Part shown: positions 56,647-64,000 of the stretch, piece after piece
Numbering within the stretch: position 1 is the stretch's first letter
Layout: every line of letters starts with the position of its first letter
Assembly: GCA_964538505.1 (NCBI GenBank)
Contig: CAZIDY010000003.1
Location: forward strand, 62,001-126,000
Direction of reading: 5' to 3'
Source of the DNA: Zeimonas sp964538505
GTDB taxonomy: Bacteria; Pseudomonadota; Gammaproteobacteria; Burkholderiales; Burkholderiaceae_E
DNA length: 64,000 nucleotides
Notes under the pieces: generated by a model
Seen by the model: only the letters and a program-made list of their open reading frames with translations
The model's database searches: none
Told to the model about the DNA's origin: nothing
Translations under genes and position numbers: made by a program

Positions 56647-57543
56647 ATGCACGCCCTGCTGCCGGTCCTGATCGACGGGGTCGTCTACTCGGCGTACCTG
56701 TTCGTCATCGCCGTAGGTCTCACGCTGATCTACGGCGTGATGAAGATCCTGAACATCGCGCACGGCGGTCTGTACGCGCTCGGCGCGTACGTGGCCGCGA
56801 CGCTGGTCGCGGCGTGGTTCGCCGCCGGCCTGAACCCGTACCTGAGCTTCGGGCTACTGCTGGTCGCGGCCGCGCTCGTCGGCCTCGTCGTCGGTCCGCT
56901 GATCGAGCGCGGCCTGCTGCGCTTCCTCTACGGGCAGGACGAAGTGGTGCTGCTGCTCGTCACCTACGCCGTGTTCCTGATCCTCGAGGATGTGATCAAG
57001 CTGATCTGGGGCGTCGAATCGCTGTCAGCGTGGCAGCCGTACGCGCTGCTCGGCAACTTCGAACTGGGGGGCCTGCCCTACACCGTCTACGACGCGCTGC
57101 TCGTCGTCGCGGCGATCGTGGTCGGCATCGCGCTCACGTGGGCGTTCAAGGGCACGCGCCACGGCAAGCTGCTGCTGGCGGTGATCCACGACCGCGAGAT
57201 CAGCGCTGCGATGGGCATCGACGTCGGGCGCTTCTATCTCGTCACCTTCACACTGGGGACGACACTCGCCGCGCTCGGCGGGGCGCTGATCGCCCCGAAA
57301 GTGTCGGTCGTGCCGGCGATGGGCGTCGAGGTCATCGTGCTGGCCTTCGCCGTCGTCGTGATCGGCGGCCTGGGCAGCCTGGCCGGTGCGGCGCTCGGCG
57401 CGCTGATCGTCGGCCTCGTGCGTTCGCTCGCCGTGCACTACATGCCCGAAGTCGAGCTGTTCAGCGTCTACCTGGTGATGGCGCTGGTGTTGATCGTGCG
57501 TCCGAAGGGGCTCTTCGCCGCGCCCGAGGCACGCCGCATATGA
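56647..57543 (+). CDS. livH: Branched-chain-type ABC transporter permease LivH
   Basis: A 298-residue inner-membrane permease: GLTLIYGVMKILNIAHGGLYALGAY, the HAAT signature, and GRFYLVTFTLGTTLAALGGAL, with IGGLGSLAGAALGALIVG near the end. It lies 22 bp after the binding protein gene. Its stop overlaps the livM ATG. Confidence 0.93.
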   Translation: MHALLPVLIDGVVYSAYLFVIAVGLTLIYGVMKILNIAHGGLYALGAYVAATLVAAWFAAGLNPYLSFGLLLVAAALVGLVVGPLIERGLLRFLYGQDEVVLLLVTYAVFLILEDVIKLIWGVESLSAWQPYALLGNFELGGLPYTVYDALLVVAAIVVGIALTWAFKGTRHGKLLLAVIHDREISAAMGIDVGRFYLVTFTLGTTLAALGGALIAPKVSVVPAMGVEVIVLAFAVVVIGGLGSLAGAALGALIVGLVRSLAVHYMPEVELFSVYLVMALVLIVRPKGLFAAPEARRI

Positions 57544-58490
57544 GCACGCGCGGCTCGGCAGCGGTTCTCACGCTCTCGCTTCTCGTGCTGCTCGTCGGCG
57601 GCTGGTGGCTGCCGCCGTGGGCGCAGAGCCTGTTCGTGCTCGCGCTCGGCAAAGGCCTGGTCGTGCTCGGGCTGATGCTGCTGATGCGCTGCGGGCTCGT
57701 CTCCTTCGGGCAGGGGCTCTACTACTGCCTCGGCGCGTATGCCGCGGTGTCGACGACGCGCCTGCTGGAGCTGCCCGACTCGCTGCTCACCACCGATGCC
57801 GTCGCGATGCCGATCTTCGGCGCGCTGGTCGCTGCGGTCGTCGCATGGCTGCTCGGCTTCCTGCTCGCACGCTATCGGGCGATCTTCTTCGCGATGCTGA
57901 GCCTCGCCTTCTCGATGATCCTGTACGGGCTGCTGATCAAGACGTCGGCGCTCGGCAGCAGCGACGGCTTCAACATCGCATGGCGCACGGTGGCCGGCGT
58001 CGAGCCGGCTTCCGGCGCACGAACCTACGTGCTGTTTGCGCTCGCCGCGATCTTCTCGTATGCGGCAGCGCTTGCCGTCGACCGCTTCGTGCGCTCGCAT
58101 CGCGGCCGCCTCGGACCGGCAATCCGCGACAACGAGCTGCGCGTCGAATACCTGGGCGCGTCGGTTCAGCGGATCGTGCACCTGAACCACGTGATCGCGG
58201 CCTTTCTCGGCGGACTCGGCGGCGGCATCGTCGCGTTGTCGATCGGCCATATCGATCCCGAACTCGCCTACTGGACGACCTCGGGCGAGTTCGTCTTCGT
58301 TGCGATCCTCGGCGGCACCGCCAACGTGGCAGCGCCCTTCCTCGGCTCGCTGCTCTTCGAGTGGATCAAGAGTTTCGCATACCAGTACACACCGTACACC
58401 TGGCAGCTGGTACTCGGCTTCGCGATGCTCGCCGTGATCATGTTCCTGCCGGCCGGCCTGTGGTCGCTGTTCCGCAGGCGCGCGGCATGA
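57540..58490 (+). CDS. livM: Branched-chain-type ABC transporter permease LivM
   Basis: A 316-residue permease: GLVSFGQGLYYCLGAYAAV, FFAMLSLAFSMILYGLLIK, RDNELRVEYLG, and the HAAT-specific ATG overlap with livH. It forms the second half of the channel. Its stop overlaps the livG ATG (ATGA). Confidence 0.93.
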   Translation: MSTRGSAAVLTLSLLVLLVGGWWLPPWAQSLFVLALGKGLVVLGLMLLMRCGLVSFGQGLYYCLGAYAAVSTTRLLELPDSLLTTDAVAMPIFGALVAAVVAWLLGFLLARYRAIFFAMLSLAFSMILYGLLIKTSALGSSDGFNIAWRTVAGVEPASGARTYVLFALAAIFSYAAALAVDRFVRSHRGRLGPAIRDNELRVEYLGASVQRIVHLNHVIAAFLGGLGGGIVALSIGHIDPELAYWTTSGEFVFVAILGGTANVAAPFLGSLLFEWIKSFAYQYTPYTWQLVLGFAMLAVIMFLPAGLWSLFRRRAA

Positions 58491-59404
58491 GCGTGGGCGC
58501 GAACCACATGAGCGCAGGCGCGAACCCCATGAGCGTCGTCCTCGAGACCCGCGGGCTGACGAAGCGTTTCGGTGCAGTGACCGCCGCCGACGGCCTCGAC
58601 GTGCGCATCGACGAAGGCGCGGTGGTAGCACTGATCGGCGGCAACGGCGCGGGGAAGACGACTTTCCTCAACATGGTCACCGGATACCTTAAGCCCGACC
58701 GCGGCACCGTGCACTACGCAGGTCGCGACATCACCGGACTGCCCGAGCGCCGGATCACGCAGCTCGGCATCTGCCGCTCGTTCCAGATTCCGCAGCTCTT
58801 CGACAGCCTGAGCGTGCGCGAGAATCTCCTGGTCGGATTCGGCGTCGTCGCGCTCGGCGGCAAACGCTGGGCGTCGTCGGCGGAGATCGATCCTGCGCGC
58901 GTCGACGAGGCGGCCGACGAGGCGATCGAGCGCTACGGTCTCGCCGAGTACCGGACACGCCCGGCCGGCGTATTGCCCGAGGGCGTGCGCAAGCTGCTCG
59001 ACATTGCGATCGCGATGACGGCGCGCCCACGAATCCTGCTGCTCGACGAGCCGACCAGCGGCGTGAGCACCGACGAGAAGTTCGCGGTGATGGAGACGGT
59101 GATGAGCGCCGTCGATGCGGCGCGTCCGACGATCCTCTTCGTCGAACACGACATGGACATCGTGCGGCGCTATACGCAGCGCATTCTCGCCTTCTACGAG
59201 GGCCGCATCATCGCCGACGGAGATCCGTCGACTGTTCTCTCGAACGAGGAGGTGCGCCGCTATGTGATCGGCACCGAACCGGCGCACGGGCCAGCGAGCA
59301 GTGGAGCGAACGGCGCGGTCTTGCCCGACGCTGCTGCGGCGAGGTCGAAAGGCGCAACGTCGCCCGGCAGCGCCGCAACGGGAACGAACGATGCTGCGCA
59401 TTGA
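58487..59404 (+). CDS. livG: ABC transporter ATP-binding protein LivG
   Basis: 305 residues: Walker A GGNGAGKTT, the LivG-type GICRSFQIPQLFDSLSVREN, Walker B LLLDEPTSGVS, and the H-loop VEHDMD. The signature motif LSGGQ is replaced by LPEGVRKLLDIA, as in a known LivG subgroup. Its first 16 residues are a tandem repeat (MSVGANH, MSAGANP, MSVV), giving three in-frame ATGs at 58487, 58508 and 58529. The C-terminal 40 residues are Ala/Gly/Ser-rich. Confidence 0.9.
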   Translation: MSVGANHMSAGANPMSVVLETRGLTKRFGAVTAADGLDVRIDEGAVVALIGGNGAGKTTFLNMVTGYLKPDRGTVHYAGRDITGLPERRITQLGICRSFQIPQLFDSLSVRENLLVGFGVVALGGKRWASSAEIDPARVDEAADEAIERYGLAEYRTRPAGVLPEGVRKLLDIAIAMTARPRILLLDEPTSGVSTDEKFAVMETVMSAVDAARPTILFVEHDMDIVRRYTQRILAFYEGRIIADGDPSTVLSNEEVRRYVIGTEPAHGPASSGANGAVLPDAAAARSKGATSPGSAATGTNDAAH

Positions 59405-60038
59405 AAGCCTCGACGTGTCGATCGGACCGGTCGGCATCCTGCGAAACGTCGATCTCGCCATCGACGAGGCGCAGTTCGTCGGACTGATCGGTCGCAACGG
59501 TGCGGGCAAGACCACGCTGATGCGAAGCGTGATGGGCCTGCTGCGTTGTCGGAACGGCTCGATCGGATTCGACGGGCAGGATCTGAGCGCACGCCCGGCG
59601 CACGAGCGTGCGCGGCTGGGAATCGGCTACATCCCCGAGGATCGGCGGCTCATTCCGTCGCTGACGGTTCAGGAGAACCTGATGCTGCCGGCGTGGGCGA
59701 CACGCATCGCCGACGCACCGTCGCGCCTCGAGAAGGTCTACCGCATCGTTCCGGAAACGCTCGCCTTTCGCGACCGCAGGGGGCAGCAGCTGTCGGGCGG
59801 TCAGCAGAAGCTCGCCGCGCTCGCACGGGCACTGATGTGCGGCACACGCCTGCTGCTGCTCGACGAGCCTTTCGAGGGCGTTGCGCCCGTTCTGCGACAG
59901 CGGCTCGTCGAAGTGATTGCGCAGCTGCGCGACGAAGGCGTGTCGATCCTGCTGTCGGACTCGAGCCTTGCGCACGCCGGCCCGCTGCTCGATCGCGTCT
60001 ACCGGATCGATCGCGGGGAGGTGCGCGAAGACGCATGA
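59391..60038 (+). CDS. livF: ABC transporter ATP-binding protein LivF
   Basis: 215 residues: Walker A GRNGAGKTT, GIGYIPEDRRLIPSLTVQENLM, signature LSGGQQ, Walker B LLLDEPFEGVAP. It overlaps the end of livG by 14 bp. The last helical part is short compared with typical LivF (about 235 residues). Confidence 0.92.
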   Translation: MLRIESLDVSIGPVGILRNVDLAIDEAQFVGLIGRNGAGKTTLMRSVMGLLRCRNGSIGFDGQDLSARPAHERARLGIGYIPEDRRLIPSLTVQENLMLPAWATRIADAPSRLEKVYRIVPETLAFRDRRGQQLSGGQQKLAALARALMCGTRLLLLDEPFEGVAPVLRQRLVEVIAQLRDEGVSILLSDSSLAHAGPLLDRVYRIDRGEVREDA

Positions 60039-60069
60039 GAGCATCCGCTTCGAAAGCAAGGAGACGCCG

Positions 60070-60939
60070 ATGACGCCCCCTCCCCGCATGCCGGCCGCCT
60101 TCGTCGGCCACGGCAGCCCGATGAACACGCTCGAGGTGAACCGCTTCACGTCGGCGTGGCGCGACCTCGGCCGCAGGCTGCCGCGCCCGCGCGCCGTGCT
60201 GGCGATCTCGGCGCACTGGTTCATCAAGGGGACGGCGGTCACCGCGATGCCGAAGCCGCGCGTCATCCACGATTTCTACGGCTTTCCGCGCGAGCTCTTC
60301 GAGTACGACTACCCGGCACCGGGTGCACCCGAGGTCGCCGACGAAATCGTCGACGTCGTGAAACCCGCCTTCGTGGGACTCGATCAGGACAGCTGGGGGC
60401 TCGATCACGGCACCTGGTCGGTGCTCGCGCATGTCTTCCCGGATGCCGACGTTCCGGTGCTGCAACTGTCGCTGCACGGTGGCGCGCCCTTCGACTACCA
60501 CTTCGACCTCGGCGCCCGCCTGGCGCCGCTGCGCGATCGCGGCATCTTCATCATCGGCAGCGGCAACGTCGTGCACAACCTGCGGCGCATGAATCCGGCG
60601 CTCGGCGACCGGGTCTACGACTGGGGTGCACGTTTCGATGCGGAGGTGAAGGCGGTGATGACCTCCGATCCCAGCCACCTTCCTTCGGTCGCGTCACATG
60701 GCGACTACCGCCTCTCGGTGCCGACGACCGAGCACTTCCTGCCGCTGATCTATCTGGCGGGCCTTTGCAGCGCGGCGAACGAGCCGGCGCGCGCCTTCGC
60801 CGAAGGTGGACAGATGGGCGCGATCACGATGACGAGCTACCTGCTCGGCGACATCGAGCTGCCGCGTGCAGCGGTCGGCGAAGGCGGCGCGGAGCTGCCG
60901 GACCCGGCTGCGGTTCCGCCGGAGCAGACGAACCTGTAG
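60070..60939 (+). CDS. DODA-type (LigB-like, class III) ring-cleavage dioxygenase
   Basis: A 289-residue protein of the 4,5-DOPA dioxygenase (YgiD) type: AFVGHGSPMN, AISAHWFIKG, IHDFYGFP, GLDHGTWSVL and TTEHFLPLIY provide the histidine set for the non-haem metal. It extradiol-cleaves a catechol; the substrate is unknown. An aaggag ribosome site lies before ATG 60070. It is 31 bp behind livF, so it may act on a compound imported by the transporter (inference). Confidence 0.88.
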   Translation: MTPPPRMPAAFVGHGSPMNTLEVNRFTSAWRDLGRRLPRPRAVLAISAHWFIKGTAVTAMPKPRVIHDFYGFPRELFEYDYPAPGAPEVADEIVDVVKPAFVGLDQDSWGLDHGTWSVLAHVFPDADVPVLQLSLHGGAPFDYHFDLGARLAPLRDRGIFIIGSGNVVHNLRRMNPALGDRVYDWGARFDAEVKAVMTSDPSHLPSVASHGDYRLSVPTTEHFLPLIYLAGLCSAANEPARAFAEGGQMGAITMTSYLLGDIELPRAAVGEGGAELPDPAAVPPEQTNL

Positions 60940-61135
60940 CCGTTCCCCGGAGCTGTCAGCGCAGGCGCCGGTCGTAGGACCAGCTCCGCACTTTCGATGC
61001 ACAGAGCGCATGCACGTCCGCGTGCAGGGGGTTGATCAGCGCATTGCGTGCCGCGTGCGACGAAGTCACGGCAGCTCGCCCGACGATTCGTGCCACGCCT
61101 GCCACCTCCCGCGTCCGGCAGCGGGCGCTCCCCGA

Positions 61136-61528
61136 TCACTCGCTGCGCGTCAGCACCTCCCCGCTGCGCGTCAACACCTCGAGTCGATGTCCGTCCGGGT
61201 CATCGAAGTAGAAACCGCGGCTGTCGTCGCGCACGTAGGTCTCGTTCGGGCGCTGGTGGCCGGGATCGGCCCACCACGTCAGGCCTCGCTCGCGCACGCG
61301 CGCAAACACCGCATCGAGCTCGTCGTGGGACACGGCGAAGGCGTAGTGCACGCGGTCGAAAGGTTCCGGTGCGTCGATGTAGTCGAGCGTGACGCCGTTG
61401 GCGAGCGTCACCGTGGCGAAGCGCCCGACCGGTTCGGGCGGTGGCAGTCCGAGCACCTCGGCGAGAAACGAAGCGCTCGCGTTGCGATCGCGTGCATGCA
61501 CGATCGTGTGGTCGAGACGGGCAGGCAT
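61136..61528 (-). CDS. VOC (glyoxalase/bleomycin resistance) family protein
   Basis: 130 residues with the VOC metal pattern: LDHTIVHARD at the start, HYAFAV in the middle and FYFDDPDGHRLEVL at the end. It could be a dioxygenase- or isomerase-type member. The C-terminus carries a short duplication (VLTRSGE twice) from a 21-bp tandem repeat. The 196-bp gap to the DODA gene holds no gene I can see. Confidence 0.88.
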   Translation of the reverse strand: MPARLDHTIVHARDRNASASFLAEVLGLPPPEPVGRFATVTLANGVTLDYIDAPEPFDRVHYAFAVSHDELDAVFARVRERGLTWWADPGHQRPNETYVRDDSRGFYFDDPDGHRLEVLTRSGEVLTRSE

Positions 61529-61713
61529 CGCGGGCCTCCTTTCGTGGATACGCGGTGGCCGATACCGGTCGGTCGGCGCGGGGCGGATCGAGCTTACGGT
61601 ACCCGCCCAGGCCCGGAGGGGTCGTTCGAAGCTCGCTACGATTCGTTCACAGGTACTACGTCCCGCGTATCGTCTCGCTGTCGCGGCCGAATCACCGTAT
61701 CCGGAGCTCGATC

Positions 61714-62682
61714 GTGTCCGATTTCGCCGAATTCCTCGACGCGAAGTTCGATCTCGACGAGCGCAGTCTCGCGCGCGACGTCCGCAACGAATGCTTCACG
61801 CGCCTCGCGGCTCGCGCGCGTCTGCGCTGCCTGGATCTCGGCAGCGGCACCGGAGCGATGATCCGGCGCCTGATCGATGCCGACCTTCCGAGCGGATCTC
61901 TCGAGTTCGTCGCGCTCGATCGCGACCCGGCGCTGCTGGAACGGGCACGCGCCGCGCTCGCCGCGCTGCTCACCGACCGCGGCTTCGCCCTGCGCAACGC
62001 TGCGCCCGACGACAATGCAGATCGCATCGAAGCGAGCGACGGCCGTCACCACGTCGCTGTGCGCTTCGCCTGCTGCGATGCCGACGACTTCGAGCCGGAC
62101 TCCGGCGAGCGCTACGACCTCGTCACCGCACACACATTCCTCGACCTCGTTCCGATGCGGCCGCTACTCGAACGCATCTCCGGCTGGCTCGCACCGGGCG
62201 GCCTGCTCTACGCAACGCTGAACTACGACGGCGAGACGGCGTTCTTTCCGCAGTATGCCGACGCCGAGCTCGAGCAACGCCTGCTCGAGCGCTACGACGC
62301 GTCGATGGAAGAACGGCGGCTCGACGGCCAGCCAACCGGCGGCGCCCGTTCGGGGCGGCGCCTGCACACGATGCTGCCGCAGGCGGGCTTCGAGGTCGTC
62401 GCGTATGCGAGCTCGGACTGGAACGCCGTTCCGCACGGCGGGCGGCTGCGCGCGGCGGACGCCGTCGTACTGTCGGTGCTGCTCGAAGCGTTGCGGCGCG
62501 AGAACGAAGCGCACTGCGACCCGGAGCGACTCGCCGCCTGGTATCGCGACCGCCGCGGTCTGCTGGAGGCGGGTCGGCTCGGAGCGATCGTTCACCAGAT
62601 CGACATATTGTCCGTGCTCGCGTCGGCAAGCCCGGGCGAGGAAAGCGCCGAGCCGTCCGCCGGCTTGACCGCCCGCACATAG
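61714..62682 (+). CDS. Class I SAM-dependent methyltransferase
   Basis: 322 residues with SAM motif I LDLGSGTGAM, acidic ALDRDPALLERA, YDLVTAHTFLDLV and LAPGGLLYATL, a class I small-molecule or lipid methyltransferase layout. The start GTG 61714 is preferred. Its last 91 bp overlap the 3' end of the convergent CDP-alcohol transferase-methyltransferase fusion. The substrate is unknown. Confidence 0.82.
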   Translation: MSDFAEFLDAKFDLDERSLARDVRNECFTRLAARARLRCLDLGSGTGAMIRRLIDADLPSGSLEFVALDRDPALLERARAALAALLTDRGFALRNAAPDDNADRIEASDGRHHVAVRFACCDADDFEPDSGERYDLVTAHTFLDLVPMRPLLERISGWLAPGGLLYATLNYDGETAFFPQYADAELEQRLLERYDASMEERRLDGQPTGGARSGRRLHTMLPQAGFEVVAYASSDWNAVPHGGRLRAADAVVLSVLLEALRRENEAHCDPERLAAWYRDRRGLLEAGRLGAIVHQIDILSVLASASPGEESAEPSAGLTART

Positions 62683-64000
62683 CAGCCGCCCCGCAGCGCG
62701 TCGATGCGCATCATCGACCCGAGCCGGTCGAGCGCGCGCATCGTCGACGCCGCCCATTGCGGCATGTCGCCCGCCGGCACGAACCGCCAGAACCCGATTG
62801 CCGACACGTCGAGCCCGGCTACGCCGAGCAGCACCGGCCATCGAGCGGGAGCGACGAAACGGTCGGTGCTCAGGTGCCGCGTGTCGAACCCCAGCCACGG
62901 CGCGAGATACGCATACCAGACGTAGTCGCCGTTCGGCGACAGGCAGACGAACACGCCCTGCGGTCGCAACACGCGTGCGACCTCGGCCAGTACCGCAGCC
63001 TGGTCGATCATGTGCTCGAAGGCACCGACGCACAGCACCAGGTCGACCGAATCGGCGGCGACACTCGACAGCCGCTCGGCGCGCTCCACCGCGAAATGCA
63101 CGTGCGCATGCTCGGCGCGCTGCGCGCCGGCACTCCTTGCGGCGGCAATCATCCCGGGAGATGCGTCGACGCCGATCGACGCCTCGAACAGCGGCGCGAG
63201 CGCCAGCAGGTGCATCGCGTTGCCGCAGCCGATCTCGAGCAGCCGCGAACGACGCTCGGGCAATAGTGAGCCGATCAGTGCGAGGCGCTCGTGCAGTGCC
63301 CGTTGCGCATCGCCGTGGCAGTCGTGGTACTCGGGCGCGAGCGCATCGAAGAAGCGGACGACATCGTCGGCGTCGTGCACCGCGCGGGTATGCAGGCGCG
63401 CCGGCGCGGTTGCCGTGCCCGTCGTTCCAACCGGCGCGACCCGATACAGCTCGACGATCGCCACGAAGAACGACGCGACGAGCATCAAGGTCATTGCAGC
63501 CATGAACGGCTCGTACCACGCGGGAAAGGGCGTGAACGAGAGGATCAGCGCGCACGCCGTGCCGAAGAAGATCCAGCGTCCGAGTCCACTGCGCCGTTCC
63601 TTCGGCTCGGGCGGCCGCGCGAGCATCAGGAAGACGACGAAGCCGTAGCGCAGCAGGCCGGGCAGCAGGATCCACGTGCCGAAGCGCCCCGCTTCGTACA
63701 GCAGCAGGCACAGCACGAGCATCAGCAGCGCATCGGATTCCTTGTCGAAGTACTCGCCGAATTCCGATGCGAGGCCGCTGCGACGCGCAAGCCAGCCGTC
63801 GACGCCGTCGAGCGCGAAGACGACCGTCGCGCCGGCGGCGACCGCGAGCGGTCCGATCGTCGCAAGCGCCGGCAGCGCGAGCGTGCCGACGAGCCGCAGC
63901 GCGGTGACCCAGTTGGCCCAGCCGAAGGAAACGGGCGACGCGTGCAGCGCCTCGTGCTGGCGAACGAGCGCTGCGAACGACAGCGACGCCAGCGCAGCGA
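62592..64000 (-). CDS. Fusion: CDP-alcohol phosphatidyltransferase + SAM methyltransferase (5' end outside window)
   Basis: The minus-strand frame is open from the right edge to TGA 62592. Upstream of an internal ATG at 63722 it encodes the full CDP-alcohol phosphotransferase signature D-x2-DG-x2-AR-x8-G-x3-D-x3-D (DGVDGWLARR then EFGEYFDKESD, about 63735-63810), within several membrane helices. The helices continue (WILLPGLLRYGFVVFLML, ALILSFTPFPAWY). A class I methyltransferase follows (LLEIGCGNAMHLLAL, CVGAFEHM, LRPQGVFVCLSPNGD). It would make a phospholipid headgroup or cardiolipin-type lipid and methylate it or another lipid at the membrane; the substrate is inferred only. Confidence 0.8.
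   Translation of the reverse strand, partial: AALASLSFAALVRQHEALHASPVSFGWANWVTALRLVGTLALPALATIGPLAVAAGATVVFALDGVDGWLARRSGLASEFGEYFDKESDALLMLVLCLLLYEAGRFGTWILLPGLLRYGFVVFLMLARPPEPKERRSGLGRWIFFGTACALILSFTPFPAWYEPFMAAMTLMLVASFFVAIVELYRVAPVGTTGTATAPARLHTRAVHDADDVVRFFDALAPEYHDCHGDAQRALHERLALIGSLLPERRSRLLEIGCGNAMHLLALAPLFEASIGVDASPGMIAAARSAGAQRAEHAHVHFAVERAERLSSVAADSVDLVLCVGAFEHMIDQAAVLAEVARVLRPQGVFVCLSPNGDYVWYAYLAPWLGFDTRHLSTDRFVAPARWPVLLGVAGLDVSAIGFWRFVPAGDMPQWAASTMRALDRLGSMMRIDALRGGCYVRAVKPADGSALSSPGLADASTDNMSIW

Noticed and set aside
62592..63722. The right-edge methyltransferase as a complete gene starting at 63722
   Set aside because: The frame continues upstream through a complete CDP-alcohol transferase motif to the window edge.

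Overview
The window is high-GC DNA (about two thirds G+C by eye), densely packed with 4-bp ATGA/GTGA gene overlaps. The gene set suggests a betaproteobacterium, most likely Burkholderiales: a class I PHA synthase, a MobA-type 3-hydroxybenzoate hydroxylase, a yciB-bolA-ppiC block, an mltG-tmk-holB-pilZ-tatD block and a branched-chain-type (Liv) ABC importer. Taxonomy is inferred from gene content only; there is no rRNA, tRNA or CRISPR in the window.

Region 1 (1-9786) is a defence-type accessory island, less GC-rich than the rest. One chain of overlapping genes encodes the end of an AbiEi antitoxin, the AbiEii nucleotidyltransferase toxin, an MmeI-like adenine DNA methyltransferase whose reading frame is broken by a TAG at codon 69, a HEPN-domain protein, a DEAD/DEAH helicase and a GIY-YIG (T5orf172-like) nuclease. 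A DUF3644-like gene follows 78 bp later. I cannot match this arrangement to a named system, and it is the best candidate in the window for something undescribed.

Region 2 (9.8-20.5 kb): 3-hydroxybenzoate 4-monooxygenase, a VapBC module with an operator-like repeat, a frameshifted gltS, a single protein joining an FAD ferredoxin-reductase-type oxidoreductase to a patatin lipase, an SLC13/RCK permease, PHA synthase, and a truncated membrane sensor fragment.

Region 3 (20.5-33 kb): DNA repair and housekeeping genes. These are a DUF72 protein, an AraC-alkyltransferase (Ada without its zinc domain), ArsC, an unusual alkyltransferase-TadA fusion, ppiC-bolA-yciB, msrB, an acyl-CoA ligase, two small envelope proteins, acnA and trpS. 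A FitAB/VapBC-type toxin-antitoxin pair and a long perfect inverted repeat follow.

Region 4 (34-50.6 kb): a beta-oxidation operon (hydratase/dehydrogenase, thiolase, SDR, MDR reductase, SDR), then NRDE, DUF4936, ygfZ, the mltG-tmk-holB-pilZ-tatD-ankyrin run, a ZIP transporter, DoxX, a beta-hydroxyacid dehydrogenase and a response regulator.

Region 5 (50.6-53 kb) is a second, AT-richer accessory patch: a strong promoter with an operator-like palindrome, a Lar-like zinc-ribbon protein and a Xre-RES toxin-antitoxin pair.

Region 6 (53-64 kb): small enzymes, an AcuI-like reductase, a complete Liv operon (livK-H-M-G-F) followed by a DODA-type dioxygenase, a VOC protein, a methyltransferase, and at the right edge a CDP-alcohol phosphatidyltransferase fused to a second methyltransferase (5' end outside the window).
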